From positions 1 through 7,318 of the forward strand of contig JAUSLB010000071.1 of assembly GCA_030646655.1 (NCBI GenBank): DNA of 7,318 bases. Reading direction: 5' to 3'. Under the pieces are notes generated by a model that worked only from the letters and a program-made list of their open reading frames with translations, was not told the DNA's origin and made no database searches. This document shows positions 1 to 5,926 of the stretch, piece by piece (the stretch's first letter is position 1; each line of letters starts with the position of its first letter). Made by a program: the position numbers and the translations under genes. The DNA comes from Deltaproteobacteria bacterium (GTDB taxonomy: Bacteria > Desulfobacterota > GWC2-55-46).

Positions 1-86
1 ACAAATTGCTCGACTTTTCAGTCTCGCAATTTGGCAATCCTTCCATGGATTGCTTAACAGGTTGCGGCTTGAAGCAACCTGTTAAG
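1..86. repeat. Partial copy of a multi-hairpin MITE-like repeat at the end of dnaG
   Basis: This is the right-hand part of a repeat whose fuller copy lies at 4321-4481; the rest of this copy would be left of the window. Three hairpins sit in tandem. The first is 2-9 with 26-33 (CAAATTGC/GCAATTTG). The second is 34-40 with 47-53 (GCAATCC/GGATTGC). The third is a perfect 13-bp stem, 53-65 with 74-86, around an 8-base loop (GGCTTGAA). The last arm covers the dnaG stop codon at 82-84. No transposase is visible, so a non-autonomous or REP/MITE-type element is the most likely reading. The alternative is a structured 3' UTR. There is no U-tract, so it is not a standard intrinsic terminator. Confidence 0.8.
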
Positions 87-1830
87 GCTTGCCTTTTCCT
101 GAGGGCCCGGCCTCGAACCTCTTTTTTATCAAAGATGCGACCTCATTCCAGCCGGACTCTTCGAGCTTATTTATAATTTCCTGTGTGGTTTCCTTAATTC
201 TACCTCTGTTAAGGATCCTTTTCAAACTGTCCTCGAGCATTTTCTCTGGGGATTCGACAAAACCGTCGTCCTCCCTTAAAAGGAGGGCCGCAACCGTCCC
301 TGCCTCCTCGTCTTTAAGCTCCCCTAAGGTTGAGGCGTCCATTTTAAGCCCCTTTTTGCATGAGTCCGCTATAAATAGGCCGATCCCCTTTAAAGCAGGG
401 TCCCTGAAGACCTCAATGGCTGTCTCTATCTTATCGCTAAAAAGCTCCGGGTGCTTAAGCAATACCCTTAAAACAGTAAGCTCCGGCTGAATCAACCCCC
501 TCTTAAGGTTCGAGCCTTTTGCCTCTAATACACCCTTAAAGGCTTTGGAAGGGCCGAACCCGCCGTTCAAAGGCATTTTAATGGCGTCGTAGATGGCCGA
601 AGGCGCCATGCCGAGGGTTGCCGCCACAATAGATGCGTAATGACCCCTCTCTGCGACATTTTTGACCTTTAACAGATACTCGACAGCCGTATCGAAATAT
701 TTTTTCTTGCCCTCGGGCGCGGTCAATTTCACCTTCTTCTCAAGCTCCTTTAGGAAGAACTCCATCAGGGGCTCGGCCGCTTCTATCGCCTTTTTCATCC
801 CATCCGGGCCCGATAAGGCGAGGAACTCGTCAGGGTCTTTCCCCTGCGGGAGCAAAACCGCCCTGCACGCCATCTCCTCGCTTAAAAAGAGCTGCAACCC
901 CCTTATCGCGGCGTTTCTCCCGGCCTGATCAGAGTCAAAGAGCGCATAGACAGAGCCGTAGGGCTTCAATGCCCTAAGGTGCTGGGGCGTAAGCGCCGTG
1001 CCCATTGTTGCGATGCTGTTCGTAAACCCGTTCTTATGAAGGGCGAGGAGGTCGAAGTACCCCTCAACGACTATCGCGGAGCCTTCTTTTATTATCGACT
1101 GCTTTGCCTGAAAAAATCCGTAGAGGGTCTCGCCTTTTTTAAATACGGCGGATTCAGGGGAGTTAAGGTATTTCGGCATGGAGTTATCAATAGCCCTTCC
1201 GCCAAAGCCTATAATCCTGCCCTTAACGTCCGTTATCGGGAAGATTACCCTGTTCCTGAACCTGTCGTAATTGCCCTTGTCGCCCTTTATGACCACCCCG
1301 GCGTCAATAGCGGCCTCGGTTGAGATCCCCTTCTTTTTTAAAAAGCCTGTAAGCCCGTCCCACCTGTTCGGGGCAAAGCCGAGGTTGAACCTGCCGGCTA
1401 TCTCGCCGTCAAAGCCCCTGTTTTTTAAATAAACTTGGGCAGAAGCGCCGTCCGCGCCACTTAGCTCTTTATAAAAGAACTCAGCCGACGCCTTCAGGGC
1501 CTGATATAAAAGCTCCCTCGGGTCAGGCCCTGTCTTTGCAACATCGGGTATGACTACGCCGTACCTCTTTGCGAGAGACCTGACGGCCTCGGGGAATGTG
1601 AGCCCTTCCTTCTTCATTATGAAGGTAATCACATTGCCAGTAGCGTTGCAGCCGAAGCAGTAATAGATCTTTTTTTCTTCGCTTACGGTAAAGGAAGGCG
1701 ATTTTTCCGAATGGAAGGGGCAAAGGCCTGTATGGTTCTGCCCCCTTTTGATCAACGGGACATAGTCTGAGATGACCTGAACGATGCTCGCGCGGTCCCT
1801 TACTTCCTCTATCTTCTCTTTGGGTATCAT
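82..1830 (-). CDS. dnaG: DNA primase DnaG
   Basis: DnaG synthesises the RNA primers for replication and works with the replicative helicase DnaB at the fork. The protein has 582 residues, the usual family length. An N-terminal CHC2 zinc-binding domain has C37, H40, C58 and C61 (CPFH...CFGC). The RNA-polymerase core follows, with AGRFNLGFAP near 145-154 and KYLNSPES near 220-227. The TOPRIM catalytic acidic residues are E256 (VVEGYFD), D299 and D301 (LFDSDQAGR). The region after about 430 is the helicase-interaction domain and is less conserved. The chosen start is the ATG at 1830, because MIPKEKIEEVRDR matches the family N-terminus and GAGG (1838-1841) lies 7 bases upstream. An in-frame TTG six codons earlier is less likely. 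The gene follows mutS2 after 64 bases, a macromolecular-synthesis context in which rpoD usually comes next. Its stop codon lies inside a repeat hairpin. Confidence 0.97.
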   Translation of the reverse strand: MIPKEKIEEVRDRASIVQVISDYVPLIKRGQNHTGLCPFHSEKSPSFTVSEEKKIYYCFGCNATGNVITFIMKKEGLTFPEAVRSLAKRYGVVIPDVAKTGPDPRELLYQALKASAEFFYKELSGADGASAQVYLKNRGFDGEIAGRFNLGFAPNRWDGLTGFLKKKGISTEAAIDAGVVIKGDKGNYDRFRNRVIFPITDVKGRIIGFGGRAIDNSMPKYLNSPESAVFKKGETLYGFFQAKQSIIKEGSAIVVEGYFDLLALHKNGFTNSIATMGTALTPQHLRALKPYGSVYALFDSDQAGRNAAIRGLQLFLSEEMACRAVLLPQGKDPDEFLALSGPDGMKKAIEAAEPLMEFFLKELEKKVKLTAPEGKKKYFDTAVEYLLKVKNVAERGHYASIVAATLGMAPSAIYDAIKMPLNGGFGPSKAFKGVLEAKGSNLKRGLIQPELTVLRVLLKHPELFSDKIETAIEVFRDPALKGIGLFIADSCKKGLKMDASTLGELKDEEAGTVAALLLREDDGFVESPEKMLEDSLKRILNRGRIKETTQEIINKLEESGWNEVASLIKKRFEAGPSGKGKP

Positions 1831-1837
1831 CGAAAGG

Positions 1838-1841
1838 CCTC
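1838..1841 (-). promoter_or_regulatory. Ribosome binding site of dnaG
   Basis: GAGG on the minus strand stands 7 bases before the ATG at 1830 and supports that start over the in-frame TTG at 1848. It lies directly after a small hairpin (CGGGA/TCCCG with a 10-base loop, 1841-1860) that could partly hide the site. Confidence 0.6.
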
Positions 1842-1864
1842 GGGACAAGACCTCATCCCGCCAT

Positions 1865-1892
1865 ATTATATTACTACGGACAGGAATATTCC
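1865..1892 (-). promoter_or_regulatory. Probable dnaG promoter with palindromic operator-like site
   Basis: In the 64-base mutS2-dnaG gap the minus strand has a perfect -10 hexamer TATAAT at 1865-1870. The -35 position is weak (TGGAAT at 17-base spacing). It overlaps a perfect 10-base palindrome GGAATATTCC at 1883-1892, which directly follows the mutS2 stop. This placement would suit a regulator that replaces or blocks -35 contacts, but no such regulator is known from the sequence. The expected transcript start is near 1858, giving a leader of about 28 bases. Confidence 0.5.
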
Positions 1893-1894
1893 AT

Positions 1895-4225
1895 TTATTT
1901 AAGCTCCGCTACCGTGACCCCGCCTCCGCCCCTCATCGGGTCCCCGTGGCGGAAGTCTTTCACGAGATCATTCTTCTTCAAATACTCCTCTACGGCCCTG
2001 GCGAGCCTGCCTGTGCCGATGCCGTGTATTATCTCAACGGTTTGAAGCCCGTTCGCGTGGGCGTTATCGAGGAACTTCGTTATTAAAGGAATGGCCTCCT
2101 CAACCCTCATGCCTATGATATTGATGGAAGAGGCGGCCTCGACCTCCGCATTCACGCTGACCCCGCTGTAAGGCCTCTTAGAATCACCCCCTACCCTTTT
2201 CTTTAACTTATCCCAAGCGACCCAGACTTTAATGTTGCCGACCATGAGCTCGGCCTTCCTGCCTTCGTTATCTACGCTCAACACCACGCCCTTCGAGTTC
2301 GACCCTGCCATCGTCACCTTATCGCCGGCATAAGGGGCATATCTTTCGGCCTTGGGGACCAGTTTTTCAATCACCCTTGCCCCCGCGTCGTCGACCTCAG
2401 CATTTAATCTGCCAGCGAGAGCGGACGGGACCTTCAGGTTCTCTTCCCTTAACTTCTCCACCCTCTTTCTAATATCATCTTTTGCCTTGATTACGATCGA
2501 CTCTATCTTCGCCTTTGCCCTCTCGACGATTACTTCCCTTTTTTCCCTCAGCTTCGCTACTGTCTCTTCCCGCCTCTTCTCAAGCGCCGCGAGCCTCTCC
2601 CTAAGCCTCTTTACCTCTTCCTTTTCTTCCTCCAGGAGCCTTATCGATTCTATGAACGCCCCTTCCTTTTCGCTTATATTCTTTCTTGCCCGCCCGATAA
2701 GCTCCGGCGGTATTCCGAGGCTTAAGGCGATAGAGAGCCCGAGGCTTGCGCCCGGAAGGCCGTAATGGAGGGCATAGAGGGGCTTCAAGGTCGATTCATC
2801 GAATTCTACGGACACATTCAGATAAGCCGGGTCTGTCTGGGCGTGCGCCTTAAGCAGATTCAGATGAGTCGTAATGACCGTTACCGCGCCCGCCTCCTTA
2901 AAGGTATCGAGGGCGGCCAATGCGAGGGCGCCTCCTTCGGAAGGGTCCGTGCCGGCGCCTATCTCGTCAATAAGAACGAGCGAGCCCTGCCCCGCAAGGC
3001 TCAAGAACTCCCGTATCCTTTTTATGTGGGCCGAGAAGGTGCTGAGCGACGCTATTATATCCTGCCGGTCGCCTATGTCGGAGAATATGGAGCTGAAGGC
3101 CACTATCTCGCTATTCTCCTCAACTGGTATGGGGATCCCTGAAAGGGCCATGAGGGTAAGCAAACCAAGCGTCTTGAGGGCGACGGTCTTTCCGCCCGTG
3201 TTCGCGCCTGAGATGACGAGCACCATGCAGCCGTCAGGTATTACTATATCAATAGGCACTACCTTCTGGCTGCCCCTTATCTCCTTTAATATCAAAAGCG
3301 GGTGCCGTGCCTTCTTTAGGCTTACCTCGCCGTCTTTCTTGATGACAGGGACTTTTGCGTCAAGCACCTTCGCGAACAGCGCCTTAGCCTGAACGCAGTC
3401 GAGCGAGCCGATTGTCTCCTGATCCGAGAGTAGAAGGTCTTTCTGCCCGGATACCCTGCGCGCCGCTTCCTTTAAGACCTCTATCTCCTCTGCCCTCTCC
3501 TCCTTCTTTAATACGGTGACCCTGTTATTTAATTCAACGAGCTCAAGGGGCTCGATAAAATATGTCGCGCCGCTGCCGGAACGGCCGTGTATCACGCCGC
3601 TAAAGCCGGTGTGCATCCCCGCCTTAATGGAGAGCACATAGCGGTCGTCCCTTATCGTTATTATGTCCTCCTGAAGCAGCTCCTTTACCTTTTTGTCTGT
3701 CGAGATGTCTTCTATTATTGAGCGAGCCCGCTCCTTGTTCCCCTTGAGCTCCTTCCTTATGCGGTATAGCCCCGAAGAGGCGTTATCCCTTATCTCGCCC
3801 TTATCGTCTATAATCCTGACAAGCTCCGAGTGGAGCGGCTTCTGTATGGATATCGAGCCTATCTTTGATGAGAGCAGAGGGTATGAGCGTGAAAACGACG
3901 GGTTGAGCAGCGATTTAAGCTGAAGAGATGCGCAGAGGTTGTTCCTTATCAGTATCAGCTCTTCAGGCAGCAGATAAGCGCCTTCAGGGCCGAGCTTCGC
4001 GATGAGTCCCCTGATATCGCTTACGCCCCCGAGCGGGAGCCTGCCGGATGCCTTTACGAACCCATCTACCTCTGAATACTCCTTGAACGCCCCCTCTATC
4101 GACGGGATCGCGCTTAAGGGCCTTAGGCCCTCGGCCCGCTCCCTGCCGGGAGGGGTGATTGTGAAGCCGGCGAGCTCTTTTAAGACAGGGCCGTACTCTA
4201 ATGTTTCCAGGGTAGTGTTATCCAC
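1895..4225 (-). CDS. mutS2: Endonuclease MutS2 (MutS2/Smr-domain ATPase)
   Basis: MutS2 is a MutS-family ATPase without the mismatch-recognition domain. Homologues suppress homologous recombination, and in Bacillus MutS2 acts in rescue of collided ribosomes. The protein has 776 residues, typical for the family. MutS core and lever helices cover about 1-330. Walker A is GANTGGKT at 340-347, Walker B is LVLIDE at 416-421 and the ABC-type TTH is at 452-454. A highly charged coiled coil spans about 517-597, followed by a small beta-rich (KOW-like) region at about 630-675. The Smr domain spans about 701-776 and keeps HGIGTG at 734-739, but its LDxR/H-type motif reads INIIG. The start is the GTG at 4225, because MDNTTLETLEYGPVL matches family N-termini. 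Longer in-frame readings run into repeat DNA. No Shine-Dalgarno sequence is seen. Confidence 0.95.
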   Translation of the reverse strand: MDNTTLETLEYGPVLKELAGFTITPPGRERAEGLRPLSAIPSIEGAFKEYSEVDGFVKASGRLPLGGVSDIRGLIAKLGPEGAYLLPEELILIRNNLCASLQLKSLLNPSFSRSYPLLSSKIGSISIQKPLHSELVRIIDDKGEIRDNASSGLYRIRKELKGNKERARSIIEDISTDKKVKELLQEDIITIRDDRYVLSIKAGMHTGFSGVIHGRSGSGATYFIEPLELVELNNRVTVLKKEERAEEIEVLKEAARRVSGQKDLLLSDQETIGSLDCVQAKALFAKVLDAKVPVIKKDGEVSLKKARHPLLILKEIRGSQKVVPIDIVIPDGCMVLVISGANTGGKTVALKTLGLLTLMALSGIPIPVEENSEIVAFSSIFSDIGDRQDIIASLSTFSAHIKRIREFLSLAGQGSLVLIDEIGAGTDPSEGGALALAALDTFKEAGAVTVITTHLNLLKAHAQTDPAYLNVSVEFDESTLKPLYALHYGLPGASLGLSIALSLGIPPELIGRARKNISEKEGAFIESIRLLEEEKEEVKRLRERLAALEKRREETVAKLREKREVIVERAKAKIESIVIKAKDDIRKRVEKLREENLKVPSALAGRLNAEVDDAGARVIEKLVPKAERYAPYAGDKVTMAGSNSKGVVLSVDNEGRKAELMVGNIKVWVAWDKLKKRVGGDSKRPYSGVSVNAEVEAASSINIIGMRVEEAIPLITKFLDNAHANGLQTVEIIHGIGTGRLARAVEEYLKKNDLVKDFRHGDPMRGGGGVTVAELK

Positions 4226-4261
4226 GCATAATATGATACCAAGCGGGGTGGAGGGATAAAA
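4226..4261 (-). promoter_or_regulatory. Possible mutS2 promoter giving a leaderless start
   Basis: On the minus strand TATCAT at 4233-4238 matches the -10 consensus at five of six positions and ends 7 bases before the GTG start at 4225. This would place transcription start at or near the start codon. A weak -35 (TTTTAT, 4256-4261) sits at 17-base spacing. The support is circumstantial: no Shine-Dalgarno is present, and the upstream bases are pyrimidine-rich (CCCTCCACC). Transcription could also come from further upstream. Confidence 0.25.
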
Positions 4262-4320
4262 GGGAAATCTTTGGAATGAGGGGGCCGTGGCCGTAAAAAA
4301 TTCAGTCCGTCTTGATCGAT

Positions 4321-4481
4321 CTAACAGGATGCTGAAAAAGTCCGTCCTGGACTTTTTCAGCCACGATTTGGCCGGACTGCCTCCGTCCAATCCTTACAAA
4401 TTGCTCGACTTTTCGATCTCGCAATTTGGCAATCCTTCCATGGATTGCCTATCAGGTTGCGGCTTGAAGCAACCTGATAAA
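4321..4481. mobile_element. MITE-like multi-hairpin element, complete copy
   Basis: The right-hand 85 bases are nearly identical to 1-86, so this is a dispersed element. The ends are imperfect inverted repeats: TAACAGGATGCTGAAAAAG at the left, against TTATCAGGTTGCTTCAAGCC read inward from the right on the other strand. Hairpins in order are: 4331-4343 with 4349-4361 (perfect 13 bp, 5-base loop), 4397-4404 with 4421-4428 (8 bp), 4429-4435 with 4442-4448 (7 bp) and 4450-4460 with 4469-4479 (11 bp, loop GGCTTGAA). There is no coding capacity for a transposase. The terminal stem differs from the 1-86 copy by paired changes that keep base pairing. No clear target-site duplication was found, so mobility is inferred. 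Confidence 0.65.
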
Positions 4482-4485
4482 TTTT

Positions 4486-4581
4486 CTTTTGCGGGTTCAG
4501 GTTTGTAAATTGAAACCGGAGATTCGTATGCCACTTGCATCTCATGATTGGATCAAAAAAATGCGGGTTCCACCCGCATAG
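4486..4581. repeat. Direct repeat copy A (about 96 bases)
   Basis: This segment matches 4781-4875 in the same orientation at roughly 80 percent by eye, with one single-base gap. The cores CCGGAGATTCGTA (4516-4528) and CCACTTGCATCTCATGAT (4531-4548) are identical in the two copies. Copy A ends in a perfect 8-bp hairpin with T-tracts on both strands. The two copies flank about 200 bases that include the GC-rich inverted-repeat domain. Its origin is unknown. Confidence 0.85.
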
Positions 4582-4596
4582 CGTTTTTATTTTTTT
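4555..4596. terminator. Bidirectional intrinsic terminator
   Basis: A perfect 8-bp stem, ATGCGGGT (4561-4568) with ACCCGCAT (4572-4579), closes a 3-base loop. On the plus strand it is followed by T5-A-T7 (4584-4596). On the minus strand it is followed by six T (complement of A at 4555-4560), continuing the stem's terminal T. For the minus-strand genes it would stop NIF3-gene transcription before mutS2. It lies about 340 bases beyond the NIF3 stop codon. Confidence 0.8.
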
Positions 4597-4607
4597 AACC
4601 TAAATCA

Positions 4608-4736
4608 GGGCATAGGGTGTGGCGACCGTAGGGACGGAGGAAGGGCGAGCGAGCCGGGGAGGATGCCGTAGGGCGCGCAGCGACCTTAGGGGGCGAGCGA
4701 GGAGGCTGGCGGCTGCAGGGAGCAAGCCCTATGCCC
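4608..4736. repeat. GC-rich domain bounded by a perfect 10-base inverted repeat
   Basis: GGGCATAGGG (4608-4617) and CCCTATGCCC (4727-4736) are exact reverse complements and enclose about 109 purine-rich, GC-rich bases unlike the AT-richer flanks. Inside is a degenerate two-unit duplication. GCGACCGTAGGG (4622-4633) pairs with GCGACCTTAGGG (4680-4691), and GGGCGAGCGAG occurs at 4643-4653 and 4691-4701. It could be a folded RNA, a degraded insertion or a dispersed repeat family member. I do not recognise the family. No start codon with a ribosome site opens a credible gene here. Confidence 0.7.
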
Positions 4737-4762
4737 AAAAAGCGCACGGTAGTGCGCAAAAA
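4737..4762 (-). terminator. Hairpin with T-tract, likely terminator after the NIF3 gene
   Basis: GCGCAC (4742-4747) pairs with GTGCGC (4752-4757) around GGTA. Five A on each side (4737-4741, 4758-4762) give a U5 tract after the hairpin for minus-strand transcripts. The stem is short (6 bp, 5 G-C pairs), so strength is uncertain. It is the first terminator-like structure met after the NIF3 stop, about 160 bases downstream. Confidence 0.5.
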
Positions 4763-4780
4763 GATTTCAGAAAAGGCATC

Positions 4781-4875
4781 CTTTCGCAAGTTCAATTTTC
4801 AAAATTGACCCCGGAGATTCGTACCCACTTGCATCTCATGATCGGATCAAGAAAATAGGGGTGGAACCCGCATAG
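4781..4875. repeat. Direct repeat copy B (about 95 bases)
   Basis: This is the second copy of the repeat at 4486-4581. Its terminal hairpin is damaged in the 5' arm (ATAGGGGT against ACCCGCAT), and the loop reads GGA where copy A has TCC. That makes it resemble the reverse complement of the copy A hairpin. It also contains a perfect 17-base palindrome, TCAATTTT-C-AAAATTGA (near 4792-4808), that copy A lacks. Confidence 0.85.
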
Positions 4876-4918
4876 AATCCTGTAATGTTCATTGGGCTTA
4901 AAAGTGGGCTCTTGTCCC

Positions 4919-5869
4919 TTACTTCCTCGCTATCCTCCTGAACCCGGAAGTCTCCACGACCTCTACGCCGTCGAGCACATGGTCGAGAATAAGGTTTACG
5001 CCTAAGGTGTCGCTCGAGATGTGGCCCGCTATGACCACGTTGACATGGCTCTTCTCCGCCTCTTTCCTGTGGTCTTCGCTTATGTGCATGCCTACTACCG
5101 TGCCGATGCCGGCTACAGCCAGCTTCTCATAGACCTTTTTTGACCCTCCCGTGCCCCCCGTCATATCGACGAAGATCTTTCCTGCCCTCCTTTTCTCCGA
5201 CCCGCAGACGGCCTTGGGGGGAAAAGTCTCTCCCGATGCCTTCTGGTACTCCGGTATCTCGTTAAGCATCTCTATTATCTCGGAAACATAGGCAGGCTTT
5301 TTGTTATCGAAGATCTTCTGAAGAAAGTCAGTTACGGCGTTGTCCGTCGGCGTATGGACGCACATTATGGGGATATCGAGGAGCCTCGCCGCGTCTACCG
5401 CCCTCATATGGTTGACGGGCATGAGCCTGCGCTCGACCTCCCTTATCCTCTCCTCCATTATGTCTTCCGCCACATTTATGGGCACCCCGTATTTAAGGAG
5501 TATCCCCGACTGCATGCCCATGACATCGTAGAGGTTCGCCATTGCCCTGCCCTCAGGGTGGTGGGCTATTATAAGGTCTATTGGCTTTCCCCTTTCCCTG
5601 AGCCTGTCCGCAAGGAGCACCTCGCCTATCTCCATATCGATGCCGACGAGGGCCCTTTTTACCTCCCTGTCAGGGTCTCCGTAGAGGATACGGCTGTCCG
5701 AGTAGGGGTTCGTAAGGCGCTCGAGGTCGAAATACTTTTTGTCCTTTTCTTTAAGGGCCTCGTATTCCTTTTTCTCGCGCTCAAGGTCTTTTCTTACCTC
5801 TTCCGCGCCCCTCGGGTCGAGATCTATCCCCTTACCTACCGCCTTTTCGTATATCTCCCTTATCTTCAT
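4919..5869 (-). CDS. NIF3 superfamily protein (NGG1p-interacting factor 3-like)
   Basis: This 316-residue protein belongs to the NIF3/YbgI-like superfamily, whose members bind two metal ions. The cellular role of the family is not settled. Family-type signatures are IIAHHPEG with H103 and H104, CVHTPTDN with H172 and D176, a glycine-rich MTGGTGGS at 236-243, and the C-terminal IAGHISSDTLGVN around H283, which replaces the common GHxxSE. The first 60 residues are charged and helical and sit ahead of the HHP region. The ATG at 5869 has AAGGA (5876-5880) at 6-base spacing. The gene is isolated by a terminator upstream and terminators downstream, so it appears to be its own transcription unit between yqeY and mutS2. 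No signal peptide or membrane segment is visible, so it is probably cytosolic. Substrate and partner cannot be inferred. Confidence 0.85.
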   Translation of the reverse strand: MKIREIYEKAVGKGIDLDPRGAEEVRKDLEREKKEYEALKEKDKKYFDLERLTNPYSDSRILYGDPDREVKRALVGIDMEIGEVLLADRLRERGKPIDLIIAHHPEGRAMANLYDVMGMQSGILLKYGVPINVAEDIMEERIREVERRLMPVNHMRAVDAARLLDIPIMCVHTPTDNAVTDFLQKIFDNKKPAYVSEIIEMLNEIPEYQKASGETFPPKAVCGSEKRRAGKIFVDMTGGTGGSKKVYEKLAVAGIGTVVGMHISEDHRKEAEKSHVNVVIAGHISSDTLGVNLILDHVLDGVEVVETSGFRRIARK

Positions 5870-5875
5870 ATTCCA

Positions 5876-5895
5876 TCCTTTTTATTTAAATTATA
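5876..5895 (-). promoter_or_regulatory. Promoter -10 box and ribosome binding site of the NIF3 gene
   Basis: The AT-rich gap after the yqeY terminator contains a perfect TATAAT at 5890-5895 on the minus strand. The -35 region is poor at 16-18 base spacing. The ribosome site AAGGA (5876-5880) follows so closely that the leader would be only about 14 bases. The position just after a strong terminator makes an independent promoter necessary. Confidence 0.55.
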
Positions 5896-5926
5896 TCCAA
5901 TTTTTAAGTTATTGCGCTTACCTTAG

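Larger units (their letters stand above)
4226..4918. other. Repeat-rich gene-free spacer between the NIF3 gene and mutS2
   Basis: This stretch of about 690 bases holds no credible gene on either strand. From left to right it contains: a possible mutS2 promoter (4226-4261), a hairpin-rich MITE-like element (4321-4481), direct repeat copy A with an embedded bidirectional terminator (4486-4581), a T-rich strip, a GC- and purine-rich domain bounded by inverted repeats (4608-4736), a terminator-like hairpin (4737-4762), direct repeat copy B (4781-4875) and about 40 unremarkable bases before the NIF3 stop. Short open frames here are accidental, because they run across repeats and differ in frame between copies. 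Confidence 0.8.

Noticed and set aside
1831..1848. TTG start for DnaG at 1848
   Set aside because: The ATG at 1830 has a well-spaced GAGG and matches the family N-terminus. The TTG has its purine run only 3 bases away.
2352..2765. Serine/leucine-rich plus-strand open frames inside mutS2 and other genes
   Set aside because: These are antisense shadows of well-supported minus-strand genes, with no ribosome sites or recognisable domains.
4226..4390. N-terminal extension of MutS2 by 55 residues back to 4390
   Set aside because: The extra residues do not resemble MutS2, run into the MITE-like element, and the family N-terminus begins at the GTG at 4225.
4397..4481. CRISPR-like repeat, because short palindromic units recur
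   Set aside because: There are only two copies more than 4 kb apart, with no regular spacers and no cas genes.
4357..4545. Small minus-strand open frame beginning MRCKWHTNLRF across the repeat area
   Set aside because: It starts in direct repeat A and runs through the hairpin element. The second repeat copy has a one-base gap and different frame ending early, so coding is not conserved.
4619..4858. Plus-strand arginine/alanine-rich open frame over the GC-rich domain
   Set aside because: It is a by-product of GC-rich repeats, with no ribosome site and low-complexity composition, and it crosses a hairpin and repeat copy B.
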